Assembly (NCBI GenBank): GCA_963816155.1
Contig: CAWFJE010000010.1
Span: forward strand, 310,001-374,000
Direction: 5' to 3'
Length of the DNA stretch: 64,000 nucleotides
From: JAXGXJ01 sp963816155
GTDB taxonomy: Bacteria; Actinomycetota; Thermoleophilia; RBG-16-64-13
Below are positions 25,496 through 33,370 of the stretch, piece by piece; positions within the stretch are counted from its first letter, which is position 1; each line of letters starts with the position of its first letter. The notes under the pieces are model-generated. The model searched no databases. It was not told where the DNA came from and was given only the letters and a program-made list of their open reading frames with translations. A program made the translations under genes and the position numbers.

Positions 25496-26023
25496 GCACC
25501 GACCGCGCACAGGGAGTGTAAACATGGCAGGTATAGACACAGGAGATACGGCATGGATGCTTGTCAGCACGGCACTTGTCATGCTGATGACTCCGGGACT
25601 GGCCTTCTTCTACGGAGGCTTGGTCAGGCGTAAGAACATACTCTCCATCATGATGCAGTGCTTCATGTTGATAGGCGTCATCAGCATCCAGTGGGTCCTG
25701 TTCGGCTACAGTCTGGCCTTCGGTCCCGACCACGCAGGATTGATAGGCGGACTGAGTTGGGCCGGGCTAAACGGCGTGGGGCTTGATCCCAACCCCGACT
25801 ATGCCGCCACCATCCCCCACCAACTCTTCATGATCTTCCAGATGATGTTCGCCGTCATCACGCCGGCCCTCATCATCGGCGCCTTCGCCGAGCGGATGAA
25901 GTTCAGCGCCTTCCTGGTGTTCTCCTTCCTGTGGGCCACCATCGTCTACGATCCCATGGCCCACTGGGTATGGGGCGTGGGCGGCATCCTGCGCGAACTG
26001 GGCGCTCTCGACTTCGCAGGCGG
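25496..26023 (+). repeat. Long direct repeat, copy 2 (amt 5' part)
   Basis: The counterpart of 24093-24620. After about 80 diverged bases identity resumes (26106-26233 against 24706-24833), is lost again, and returns in the last third of the genes with few differences. This is a mosaic pattern. Confidence 0.9.
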
Positions 26024-26759
26024 TACCGTGGTGCACATCAACGCCGGTATGGCCGCCCTCGCAGCCGCGCTCGTCATCGGCCGCCGCAAAGGCTATCCGG
26101 ACACCTCTCCCCCCCACAACCTCCCCTTCGCCATCCTGGGCGCGGCTCTGCTGTGGTTCGGCTGGTTCGGCTTCAACGCCGGTAGTGCTCTGGGCGCCAA
26201 CGGCCTCAGCGTCTCCGCCTTCGTGGCCACGCATCTGGGAGCAGCGGGTGCAGCCGTTGCCTGGGCCACCCTCGAGTGGATAACGCGCCGCCGGCCCACC
26301 GCGCTCGGTATCATCTCCGGCGCCGTGGCCGGCCTCGTCGCCATCACGCCCGCATCCGGCTTCGTCACACCCCTTGCGGCCATCGCCATCGGCCTCATAG
26401 CCGGCCTGGTGTGCTACGTGGCCGTGGTGGTCGTCAAAGCCAAGCTGAGCTACGACGACTCCCTCGACGCCTTCGGCGTGCACGGCATCGGCGGCATGGT
26501 GGGAGCGCTCCTCACAGGTCTCTGGGCTACAACGGTGATCAACCCGGCGGGCGCGGATGGCCTCTTTCACGGAAATCCTAAGCAACTCCTGCTGCAGTTC
26601 ATCGCCATCGCCGGCTGCGCCGCCTACTCCTTCATACTCTCCTTCGGGCTCCTCAAGCTCATCGACAAGGTAGTCGGCCTGCGCGTGACCACGGATCAGG
26701 AGAACATCGGTCTCGACCTGACGCAGCACAGCGAGTCCGCCTACACCATCGTCGCATAG
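25524..26759 (+). CDS. amt: Ammonium transporter Amt (second of tandem pair)
   Basis: A 411-residue paralog of the preceding transporter. The first ~166 residues are identical in protein and DNA. Differences concentrate in residues ~167-195 (FAGGTVVHINAG, ALVIGRRKGY), ~240-275 (LGAAGAAVAWATLEWITRRR) and ~325-365. Both pore His positions are kept. The same ribosome binding sequence AGGGAGTGTAAAC precedes the ATG. glnK begins 16 bases downstream, the classic amt-glnK arrangement, so this copy is probably the one co-expressed with PII. The spacer from amt1 has its own hairpin and an ATGTACAA half-site. Confidence 0.96.
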   Translation: MAGIDTGDTAWMLVSTALVMLMTPGLAFFYGGLVRRKNILSIMMQCFMLIGVISIQWVLFGYSLAFGPDHAGLIGGLSWAGLNGVGLDPNPDYAATIPHQLFMIFQMMFAVITPALIIGAFAERMKFSAFLVFSFLWATIVYDPMAHWVWGVGGILRELGALDFAGGTVVHINAGMAALAAALVIGRRKGYPDTSPPHNLPFAILGAALLWFGWFGFNAGSALGANGLSVSAFVATHLGAAGAAVAWATLEWITRRRPTALGIISGAVAGLVAITPASGFVTPLAAIAIGLIAGLVCYVAVVVVKAKLSYDDSLDAFGVHGIGGMVGALLTGLWATTVINPAGADGLFHGNPKQLLLQFIAIAGCAAYSFILSFGLLKLIDKVVGLRVTTDQENIGLDLTQHSESAYTIVA

Positions 26760-26775
26760 CCGCGAGGAGACGAGA

Positions 26776-27117
26776 ATGAAATACATCATCGCCATCATCC
26801 AGCCAGACCGTCTCGACGAAGTGATCGAAGCCCTCACCGACGCCGAGGTCAATCTCATGTCCGTGTCGGACATCATGGGGCGCGGACGGCAGAAGGGCGT
26901 GGCTGAGGTCTACCGCAGCCACGTGGAGCGAGGAGGACTGCTGCGCAAGCTCAAGATCGAGATCGGAGTGAACGACGAGTTCGTCGACGCCGCCATGGCG
27001 GCCATCATCAGGGGCGCGAGGACCGGCAACATCGGCGACGGAAAGATCTTCGTCCTCGACCTCGACGATTGTGTGCGCATCCGCACAGGCGAAACCGGTC
27101 CCGTCGCGATAGGATAG
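26776..27117 (+). CDS. glnK: PII nitrogen regulatory protein (amt-linked copy)
   Basis: A 113-residue PII protein, probably the partner that blocks the adjacent Amt channels when nitrogen is plentiful. It carries the same T-loop as the first copy (GRGRQKGVAEVYRSHVERGG) with Tyr46 but Glu51, so the usual uridylylation/adenylylation site is absent. GNIGDGKIFVLDLDDCVRIR marks the B-loop and C-terminus. GAGGAGACGAG lies just upstream of the ATG. It is the last gene of the amt2-glnK unit, followed by a strong hairpin. Confidence 0.96.
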   Translation: MKYIIAIIQPDRLDEVIEALTDAEVNLMSVSDIMGRGRQKGVAEVYRSHVERGGLLRKLKIEIGVNDEFVDAAMAAIIRGARTGNIGDGKIFVLDLDDCVRIRTGETGPVAIG

Positions 27118-27184
27118 CTACGTCAGTCAGCATCGGCGCGCGGAGTCGCATACTACTGAGACAGCAGGTCCGTCTCTGACCGCT

Positions 27185-27218
27185 GAGGCGGACCCGGCCG
27201 ACCGGCCGGGTCCGCCTC
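27185..27218 (+). terminator. Hairpin after glnK
   Basis: GAGGCGGACCCGGC (27185-27198), loop CGACCG, GCCGGGTCCGCCTC (27205-27218) is a perfect 14-bp stem 67 bases after the glnK stop. No T-run follows; a ribosome binding site for the antiporter gene starts about 18 bases later. Confidence 0.7.
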
Positions 27219-27248
27219 CCTCGCGGCGCTTCTGTGGGAGGTAAGGCC

Positions 27249-28580
27249 TTGAGCTCCGAACTCGGTCACGAACTGGAACTGTGGACACTGGTACCTTTCG
27301 TACTGATGCTCCTGAGCATCGCCATACTTCCCCTGGTCGCCGGTCACTGGTTCCACAGCAACCGCAACAAGGCCATCATCTCAGCGGTCCTGGGTGTGCC
27401 CACGCTCATCTACCTGTTCGCCCAGTACGGGTCGCTGGGGATGGAGGTGGCCGCGGGAACCGCTGAGGAGTATGTGGCCTTCATCATCCTGCTCCTGGCT
27501 CTCTTCACTATCTCAGGGGGTATCTACCTCACCGGTAACCTGGTCGCGACTCCCCGGGTCAACCTCACCTTTCTGGTCACCGGCGCAGTCTTGGCGAGCT
27601 TCGTGGGCACCATGGGTGCCTCCATGCTGCTCATCCGTCCCCTGCTCCGGGCGAACTCCGAGCGCAAACATGCGCGCCATACGGTTGTGTTCTTCATCTT
27701 CGCCGTCTCCAACATGGGTGGCATGCTGACGCCTCTCGGAGACCCCCCGCTCTTCCTGGGCTTCTTGCGCGGGGTTCCTTTCGCTTGGACACTCCAACTG
27801 TGGCCCCAGTGGCTTCTGGGAATCGGATTGGTCCTCCTCGTGTACGCCTTCGTCGAGGTCTTTCAGTACAGGCGCGAGCCCGCCCAGGCACGCCGTTGGG
27901 ACGAGGCCGACTACGTCCCCATGCGCCTCAAAGGAGCTTTGAATATCGCCTTGTTCGCAGCAGTCATAGTGACTGTGGTTCTCTCGGGTCAACTCGGTGA
28001 CATCGGGGAGGGCATCCACTTCCCCTTCGTACGCGAGGTCATACTCATAGTGTTGGTCGTCCTGTCGCTGAAGCTGGGGCCGCGAGGGCCCCGGGCGGCC
28101 AACCACTTCAGTTGGGCGCCAATGGTCGAGGTGGCCGTGCTCTTCGCCGGCATCTTCGCCACCATGATCCCCGCGCTGGCTCTTCTGGAGGCGAAGGGAG
28201 AGACGATTGGCATCACCGAGCCCTGGCAGTACTTCTGGCTCACCGGGGGACTATCATCGTTCCTCGACAACGCCCCCACGTACCTCGCTTTCACCTCCGT
28301 TGCCCAAGGCCAGGTGGGAGTCGCCACCATCGGGGGACTGACGTCCACGCAGCTCATTCCGGGACTCGGCCTCGCACCGGCCGACTTCTTGGCGGCGATA
28401 TCCGTGGGCGCTGTGATGATGGGCGCCAACACCTACATCGGGAACGCCCCCAATCTGACGGTCCGATGCATCGCGGAAGATTCCGGCCTGCGTATGCCCT
28501 CGTTCCTGGGCTACATGGCCTGGTCGATGGGAATCCTCATCCCGGTCTTCGCCATCGTCAGCTTGGTGTTCTTCCTCTAG
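27249..28580 (+). CDS. NhaD-like Na+/H+ antiporter (ArsB/NhaD ion transporter superfamily)
   Basis: A 443-residue membrane protein with about 11-12 hydrophobic segments. It resembles the NhaD-type sodium:proton antiporters (COG1055) in SNMGGMLTPLGDPPLFLGF, FLDNAPTYLAF and GANTYIGNAPNLTVRCIA; the paired Asn-Ala-Pro motifs in two half-repeats are typical of the IT superfamily. Transport of Na+ out in exchange for H+ is the likely job, but anion/dicarboxylate transport is possible for this superfamily. The start is TTG at 27249, 6 bases after GGAGGT. A GTG at 27234 overlaps the ribosome binding site and is less likely. It is followed by 246 bases without features I can name. Confidence 0.85.
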   Translation: MSSELGHELELWTLVPFVLMLLSIAILPLVAGHWFHSNRNKAIISAVLGVPTLIYLFAQYGSLGMEVAAGTAEEYVAFIILLLALFTISGGIYLTGNLVATPRVNLTFLVTGAVLASFVGTMGASMLLIRPLLRANSERKHARHTVVFFIFAVSNMGGMLTPLGDPPLFLGFLRGVPFAWTLQLWPQWLLGIGLVLLVYAFVEVFQYRREPAQARRWDEADYVPMRLKGALNIALFAAVIVTVVLSGQLGDIGEGIHFPFVREVILIVLVVLSLKLGPRGPRAANHFSWAPMVEVAVLFAGIFATMIPALALLEAKGETIGITEPWQYFWLTGGLSSFLDNAPTYLAFTSVAQGQVGVATIGGLTSTQLIPGLGLAPADFLAAISVGAVMMGANTYIGNAPNLTVRCIAEDSGLRMPSFLGYMAWSMGILIPVFAIVSLVFFL

Positions 28581-28826
28581 ATGAGAATGCAGCAGCAGAA
28601 CCCACGGGGCCCCGCGATGCCGGGGTAGTCCGGCCGGATGACGTGGTAACCTATCGAGGTTGCGTTGAAGCTTGGCGGTCAAGCCGCGGCGACCCCTTGT
28701 GGGGCGCATCGAAGCGGCTTCCCGTATGGTACCCACCGCTCGCCCGCATGGCGGCGGAGCCGGGGCTGCGTCCTGGTCGTCGGGAGACCGGGAACCGCCT
28801 TATTGCGGAGGGCTGTTCGAGAGATT

Positions 28827-31800
28827 ATGGCTACGCTTGGGATTGACATCGGCTGCATAAGCGTGAAGATCGCCCTTGTGGGCACCACAGCAGAGCGGGA
28901 CACCTTCACCGAGATAGCTGCATCTACCGATCTTTTTCAGGATCCGAACTGCGAGGGGCGGGTATCCCCCAGCCCTGGTTCGCCACCTGTTCTGGCGACG
29001 AAGTACCGTCGCATCAAGGGTAGTCCGACGGAGACCGCTCGGGCGCTCCTTGAACAGGTCATCTCGGTCCTCCCTGAAGGGTTCGTGACCGCCGCGGGCG
29101 TCACGGGCACGGGTGGCCGCCTCGCCGGAGTCCTGTTGGACCTCCCCTATGAGAACGAGTTCAAAGCCATCGCCAGAGCCGTAGGCACGCTACATCCTGA
29201 TATCAGCACCGTCTTCGAGATGGGCGGCGAGACCTCCAAATTCATCCGTTTGGAGACCGATGCGGCTTCCGGTCGCGTAGGCATCGCCGACTACGGCACC
29301 AACGGAGACTGCGCGGCTGGGACCGGCTCCTTCATGGACCAGCAGGCCAATCGCCTCCTCTACGACATCGAGGACGTGGGCGACATCGTAGGGGGCGCGG
29401 GCAAGGCCGCCTCTATCGCGGGACGTTGCTCGGTCTTCGCGAAGTCGGACATGATCCACGCCCAGCAGAAGGGCTACCGGCCCCCTGAGGTCTTGAAAGG
29501 CCTCTGCAACGCGGTGGTGCGTAACTACCGCGGCACCATAACCAAGGGCAAAGACGTCAGCGGACGCGTGGCCTTCATCGGCGGGGTGGCGGCAAACCAA
29601 GGTGCCGTGGTCGCCCTGCGCGAGGCCTTCGAGATGGACGAAGAGAGCCTGGTCATCCCCGCCTACTACGCCTGGATGGGAGCCATCGGCTCGGCCCTCA
29701 CCGCGGCCGACGAGATGGCCGGCGTGGAGATGGTCACCATCAACGCCGACCGGCTGGCCCAGGGTCAGGCCGCGGAGTTCGAGACCAGCGAAGCTCTGTC
29801 CATGGAGCGCGTGATCTTACTGCGTGACCGCGTGAAACCGTACGAGTTCCCGTCCGAGGGTAAGGTCGGGGTCTACATGGGCATCGACGTCGGCTCGGTC
29901 TCCACGAATCTCGTGCTCCTCGACGAAGCCGGTGAGGTGGTCAAAGAGATCTATGTCAAGACCGACGGCCGCCCCGTCGAAGTGGTCAACAAGGGTCTGG
30001 CGGACATCTGGAACGAGATGGGACCACGGCTGGACATCTTGGGCGTCGCCACCACCGGATCGGGCCGCGAACTCATCGGTGAACTTCTGGGCGCGGACAC
30101 CGTCAACGACGAGATCACCGCGCACAAGACGGGAGCGACCTTCATCGGGCGCAAGCTCATCGACCGAGTCCCCGACACCATCTTTGAGATCGGTGGACAG
30201 GACTCCAAGTTCATCAGTCTGCAGGACGGTATCGTAGTCGACTTCGCCATGAACGAGGCCTGCGCCGCCGGCACGGGCTCCTTCCTCGAAGAGCAGGCGG
30301 AGAAGCTGGGCATCAGCATCATCGGGGAGTTCGCCGAACTGGCCCTGTCATCGCCGGCGCCCGTGCGCCTTGGCGAACGCTGCACCGTCTTCATGGAGCG
30401 CGACGTCAACTCCTACCTGCAGCGAGGAGCGAACAAAGAGGCCCTGGTGGCCGGACTCGCCTACTCCATCGCCTACAACTACCTCAACCGTCTCGTGGGG
30501 CAGCGACACATCGGTGACACCATCTACTTCCAGGGTGGTACGGCCTACAACGACGCCGTGGCTGCGGCCTTCAGCATGATCTTGGGCAAAGATATCGTCG
30601 TACCTCCCCACAACGGCGTGGTGGGAGCCATAGGGGTGGCGCTTCTGGCTCGCGAGAAGATGTCGGCCACGGGTGCGCCCTCCCGGTTCCGGGGATGGGA
30701 TATCGAACAGGTCGACTACAAAGTGCGCGAGTTCACCTGCAAGGGTTGCAGCAACGAGTGTGACATCCGCCAGTTCACCATCGGCGAGGAGAAGACCTAC
30801 TGGGGCGACAAATGCTCCGACCGCTACCGCAAACGAGCCAAGGTCGACAAGGAGCCCGTCATTCGGGACCTTGTCGCTTTCAGGGACGCCCTCTTCTGCT
30901 CCTACGTCACCGAGTCGGAGGACACCTCGCTCCTGCTGCGCAGCGGCGCGGACGCCCCCAGGGGCACCATGGGCATCCCACGGACCATGTATACGTATGA
31001 CCGCCTGCCTTTCTGGGCCACCTTCTTCAAGACCTGCGGGTTCGACATCGCGCTCTCACGTCAGACCGACAAGAACATCCGGAGCATGGGCATCGAGCAC
31101 ACGGTGGCCGAGCCTTGCTTCCCCATCCGAGTGGCCCACGGCCACGTGGTCGAACTCCTGGAAGCGGGTGTGGACCATGTGTTCGTCCCCAACCAGTTGA
31201 ACGAAGAGACCGATGACCCCGGCATCGAGTCCCACGCCTGCCCCTGGGGACAGACCCTCCCCCACGTGATGCGTTTGGCCCCGCGCTTCGAGGACCAGGG
31301 CTCTCGCTTCTTCACCCCCACCATCCATTTCCGGCGCGGACCTGAGTATGTACGCCGGACCCTGCAGGCCGACATGCGAAGGTTCGGAGTCCCCGGGCAC
31401 TTGGTCGAACAGGCCCTCAAGGAAGCGTACGAGGCCCAGGCCGACTTCCGTGCCCGGTTGCTGAGCGCAGGAGCCGACGCTCTGTCGACCCTTGAAGAGC
31501 ACGACGAACTCGGCATCGTCCTTGTCGGACGTCCGTACAACATCTACGACGCGGGCGTCAACATGGATATCCCCGCCAAGCTGCGCAATTACTACGGGGT
31601 GAACATCATCCCCCTGGAGTTCCTCCCCATCTGGGGCAGGGACACTCGGGAGGTCACCCCCAACATGTTCTGGAACTACGGGCGCAAGATCCTGCAGACG
31701 GCTCAGGTGGTGGCTGATCACCCCAAACTGCACATCATCTACATGACCAACTTCAAGTGCGGGCCGGACTCATATGTGAAGCACTTCATGGGTGCCGCCT

Positions 31801-31952
31801 CCTCCGAGCCCTTCCTTGTGCTCCAATTCGATGAGCACACCAATGACGCCGGTGCCATGACCCGTTGCGAGGCCTATCTCGACAGCAAGGGATTCCTGCG
31901 CTGGTGGGCCCGAGGAGACAAGGCGACGAGGGAAACGGTGAGGGAGACCTAG
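28827..31952 (+). CDS. Double-domain 2-hydroxyacyl-CoA dehydratase activase (BadF/HgdC family) with DUF2229
   Basis: A 1041-residue cytoplasmic protein. Two ASKHA-type activase domains follow each other: LGIDIGCISVKIALVG with DCAAGTGSFMDQQ and GRCSVFAKSD, then GIDVGSVSTNLVLLDE with ACAAGTGSFLEEQ and GERCTVFMERD. Each keeps the two Cys that hold a subunit-bridging [4Fe-4S] cluster in HgdC. Then come a Cys cluster CKGCSNECDI and a DUF2229 region (YDRLPFWATFFKTCGFD, EPCFPIRVAHGH). HgdC-type activators inject an electron into dehydratases or reductases using ATP. ATG 28827 starts the first ATPase strand; upstream in-frame codons look non-coding. The next gene begins immediately after the stop. 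The substrate is unknown. Confidence 0.88.
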   Translation: MATLGIDIGCISVKIALVGTTAERDTFTEIAASTDLFQDPNCEGRVSPSPGSPPVLATKYRRIKGSPTETARALLEQVISVLPEGFVTAAGVTGTGGRLAGVLLDLPYENEFKAIARAVGTLHPDISTVFEMGGETSKFIRLETDAASGRVGIADYGTNGDCAAGTGSFMDQQANRLLYDIEDVGDIVGGAGKAASIAGRCSVFAKSDMIHAQQKGYRPPEVLKGLCNAVVRNYRGTITKGKDVSGRVAFIGGVAANQGAVVALREAFEMDEESLVIPAYYAWMGAIGSALTAADEMAGVEMVTINADRLAQGQAAEFETSEALSMERVILLRDRVKPYEFPSEGKVGVYMGIDVGSVSTNLVLLDEAGEVVKEIYVKTDGRPVEVVNKGLADIWNEMGPRLDILGVATTGSGRELIGELLGADTVNDEITAHKTGATFIGRKLIDRVPDTIFEIGGQDSKFISLQDGIVVDFAMNEACAAGTGSFLEEQAEKLGISIIGEFAELALSSPAPVRLGERCTVFMERDVNSYLQRGANKEALVAGLAYSIAYNYLNRLVGQRHIGDTIYFQGGTAYNDAVAAAFSMILGKDIVVPPHNGVVGAIGVALLAREKMSATGAPSRFRGWDIEQVDYKVREFTCKGCSNECDIRQFTIGEEKTYWGDKCSDRYRKRAKVDKEPVIRDLVAFRDALFCSYVTESEDTSLLLRSGADAPRGTMGIPRTMYTYDRLPFWATFFKTCGFDIALSRQTDKNIRSMGIEHTVAEPCFPIRVAHGHVVELLEAGVDHVFVPNQLNEETDDPGIESHACPWGQTLPHVMRLAPRFEDQGSRFFTPTIHFRRGPEYVRRTLQADMRRFGVPGHLVEQALKEAYEAQADFRARLLSAGADALSTLEEHDELGIVLVGRPYNIYDAGVNMDIPAKLRNYYGVNIIPLEFLPIWGRDTREVTPNMFWNYGRKILQTAQVVADHPKLHIIYMTNFKCGPDSYVKHFMGAASSEPFLVLQFDEHTNDAGAMTRCEAYLDSKGFLRWWARGDKATRETVRET

Positions 31953-33320
31953 GTGGATATCGAGACCGCGACCAAGGGCGGCAACGGCAAGACCGAGCGG
32001 GAAGCTGCTCTGGCCGCCCTGGCAGCCGTTCCCAAACCGGTGGCTGCCCAGGGTGCCGACACAAGCCCGGTCGAGACCAGCATCGAGGTCAAGGACCGCA
32101 CCCTCTGGCTCTGCCGCATGCCCTACGGGGGCTCGCGCATGCTGGCCGCCGCTTTCTGCTCCATCGGTCTCGACACCCGAGTGACTCCCGAGGAGGATTC
32201 CCGCACCCTGGAACTGGGGGGCAAGTACACCTCGGGCGACGAGTGCTACCCCCAGCGCATCGTTCTCGGCGATTACATGAAACTCCTGGAGGACGAGAGC
32301 CTCGACCCCAAAAAGACGGCGTTCCTCCTCCCCACGGCCAACGGCCCCTGCCGTTTCGGCCAGTACGTGGGCCTACTGCGCCGCGTCCTTGACGAACAGG
32401 GCTATGAGGATGTGGCCATCCTTTCGTTCACTTCCGCCGACGGCTACGCCGGCGTCGGCGAGCAGGCCTCGGAACTCATCCGCACCGCTTGGCGCGCGGT
32501 CTTGGTGCAGGACATCCTCATGAAGTTGTTGCTCATGACCCGACCCTACGAGGTCGAGACCGGAGAGACCGACAGGGTCTACCACCAGTCGCTCGACCTC
32601 ATGGCCGGTATCGTCGCCCGGCAAGGCGTGGGCAAGAAGGAACAGATGGCCGACCTCAAGGCGGGGCTTCTGCGATGCAAGCGCTCCTTCCTCGACATCC
32701 CGATCGAGAAGGAGGATCGCCCTCTTATCGGTATTGTGGGCGAGATCTTCTGCCGCCTCAACACCTTCGCCAACAACGAACTCATCCGGCACGTGGAGGC
32801 CCAGGGAGGCGAGTGCTGGCTGGCGGGAGTCGGTGAATGGGTGTGGTACACCAACGAGGAGGCCTTCCGGCGCCATCGGGAGGAAAGAAGCCGTCGCAGC
32901 AAGGACTGGCTGAAGACCTACATCACCGCGCGCATCATGCACGGCGATGAGAACGCCCTCATGGCCGACTTCCACGACGTGTTCGCACACCACCCTGAGC
33001 CGCACGTGACCAAGGTGCTCGAATACGCCAAGCCGTACCTGCCTCAGACGGGCGCGCTCGGCGAGATGGTGCTCTCCACCGGGGGCGCCGTCTACCTCTA
33101 CAACCAGGGCGCGGACGGTGTCATCGATATCAGCCCCTTCACGTGCATGAACGGCATCGTCACCGAGGCCATCTATCCTCGGGTGAGCAAGGATCACGAC
33201 ACCATCCCCATCCGGGTCTTCTACTTCGACGGCACTCACAGCGACCTCGATCGCGACGTGGGCATCTTCTTGGAACTGGCGAAGACCTACCAGCGCCGCA
33301 AGAAGATAGCGCGGCCGTAG
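31953..33320 (+). CDS. 2-hydroxyacyl-CoA dehydratase-like / activase-associated protein
   Basis: A 455-residue cytoplasmic protein starting with GTG directly after the preceding stop, so it is translationally coupled to the activase. After a ~45-residue Ala/Thr-rich N-terminus it has WLCRMPYGGSRMLAA, GDECYPQRIVLGDYM, TANGPCRFGQYVGLLR, GEIFCRLNTFANNELIR and ISPFTCMNGIVTEAIYPR. Conserved Cys in these places suit a [4Fe-4S]-binding component related to HgdA/HgdB or to the DUF2229 fold. Such fused-activase plus partner pairs occur in many anaerobes without a proven reaction. It could be the electron-accepting enzyme itself or an adaptor. No acyl-CoA metabolism gene flanks the pair. Confidence 0.8.
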   Translation: MDIETATKGGNGKTEREAALAALAAVPKPVAAQGADTSPVETSIEVKDRTLWLCRMPYGGSRMLAAAFCSIGLDTRVTPEEDSRTLELGGKYTSGDECYPQRIVLGDYMKLLEDESLDPKKTAFLLPTANGPCRFGQYVGLLRRVLDEQGYEDVAILSFTSADGYAGVGEQASELIRTAWRAVLVQDILMKLLLMTRPYEVETGETDRVYHQSLDLMAGIVARQGVGKKEQMADLKAGLLRCKRSFLDIPIEKEDRPLIGIVGEIFCRLNTFANNELIRHVEAQGGECWLAGVGEWVWYTNEEAFRRHREERSRRSKDWLKTYITARIMHGDENALMADFHDVFAHHPEPHVTKVLEYAKPYLPQTGALGEMVLSTGGAVYLYNQGADGVIDISPFTCMNGIVTEAIYPRVSKDHDTIPIRVFYFDGTHSDLDRDVGIFLELAKTYQRRKKIARP

Positions 33321-33370
33321 CCCCCGTACCCATGAGGCCGATAGCCATGCCGGACAGGTCTTGATCTAGG

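Noticed and set aside
25767..26876. Long antisense reading frame across amt2 and glnK
   Set aside because: Composition is dominated by Glu/Gly/His from the opposite strand of membrane helices. The sense genes are certain.
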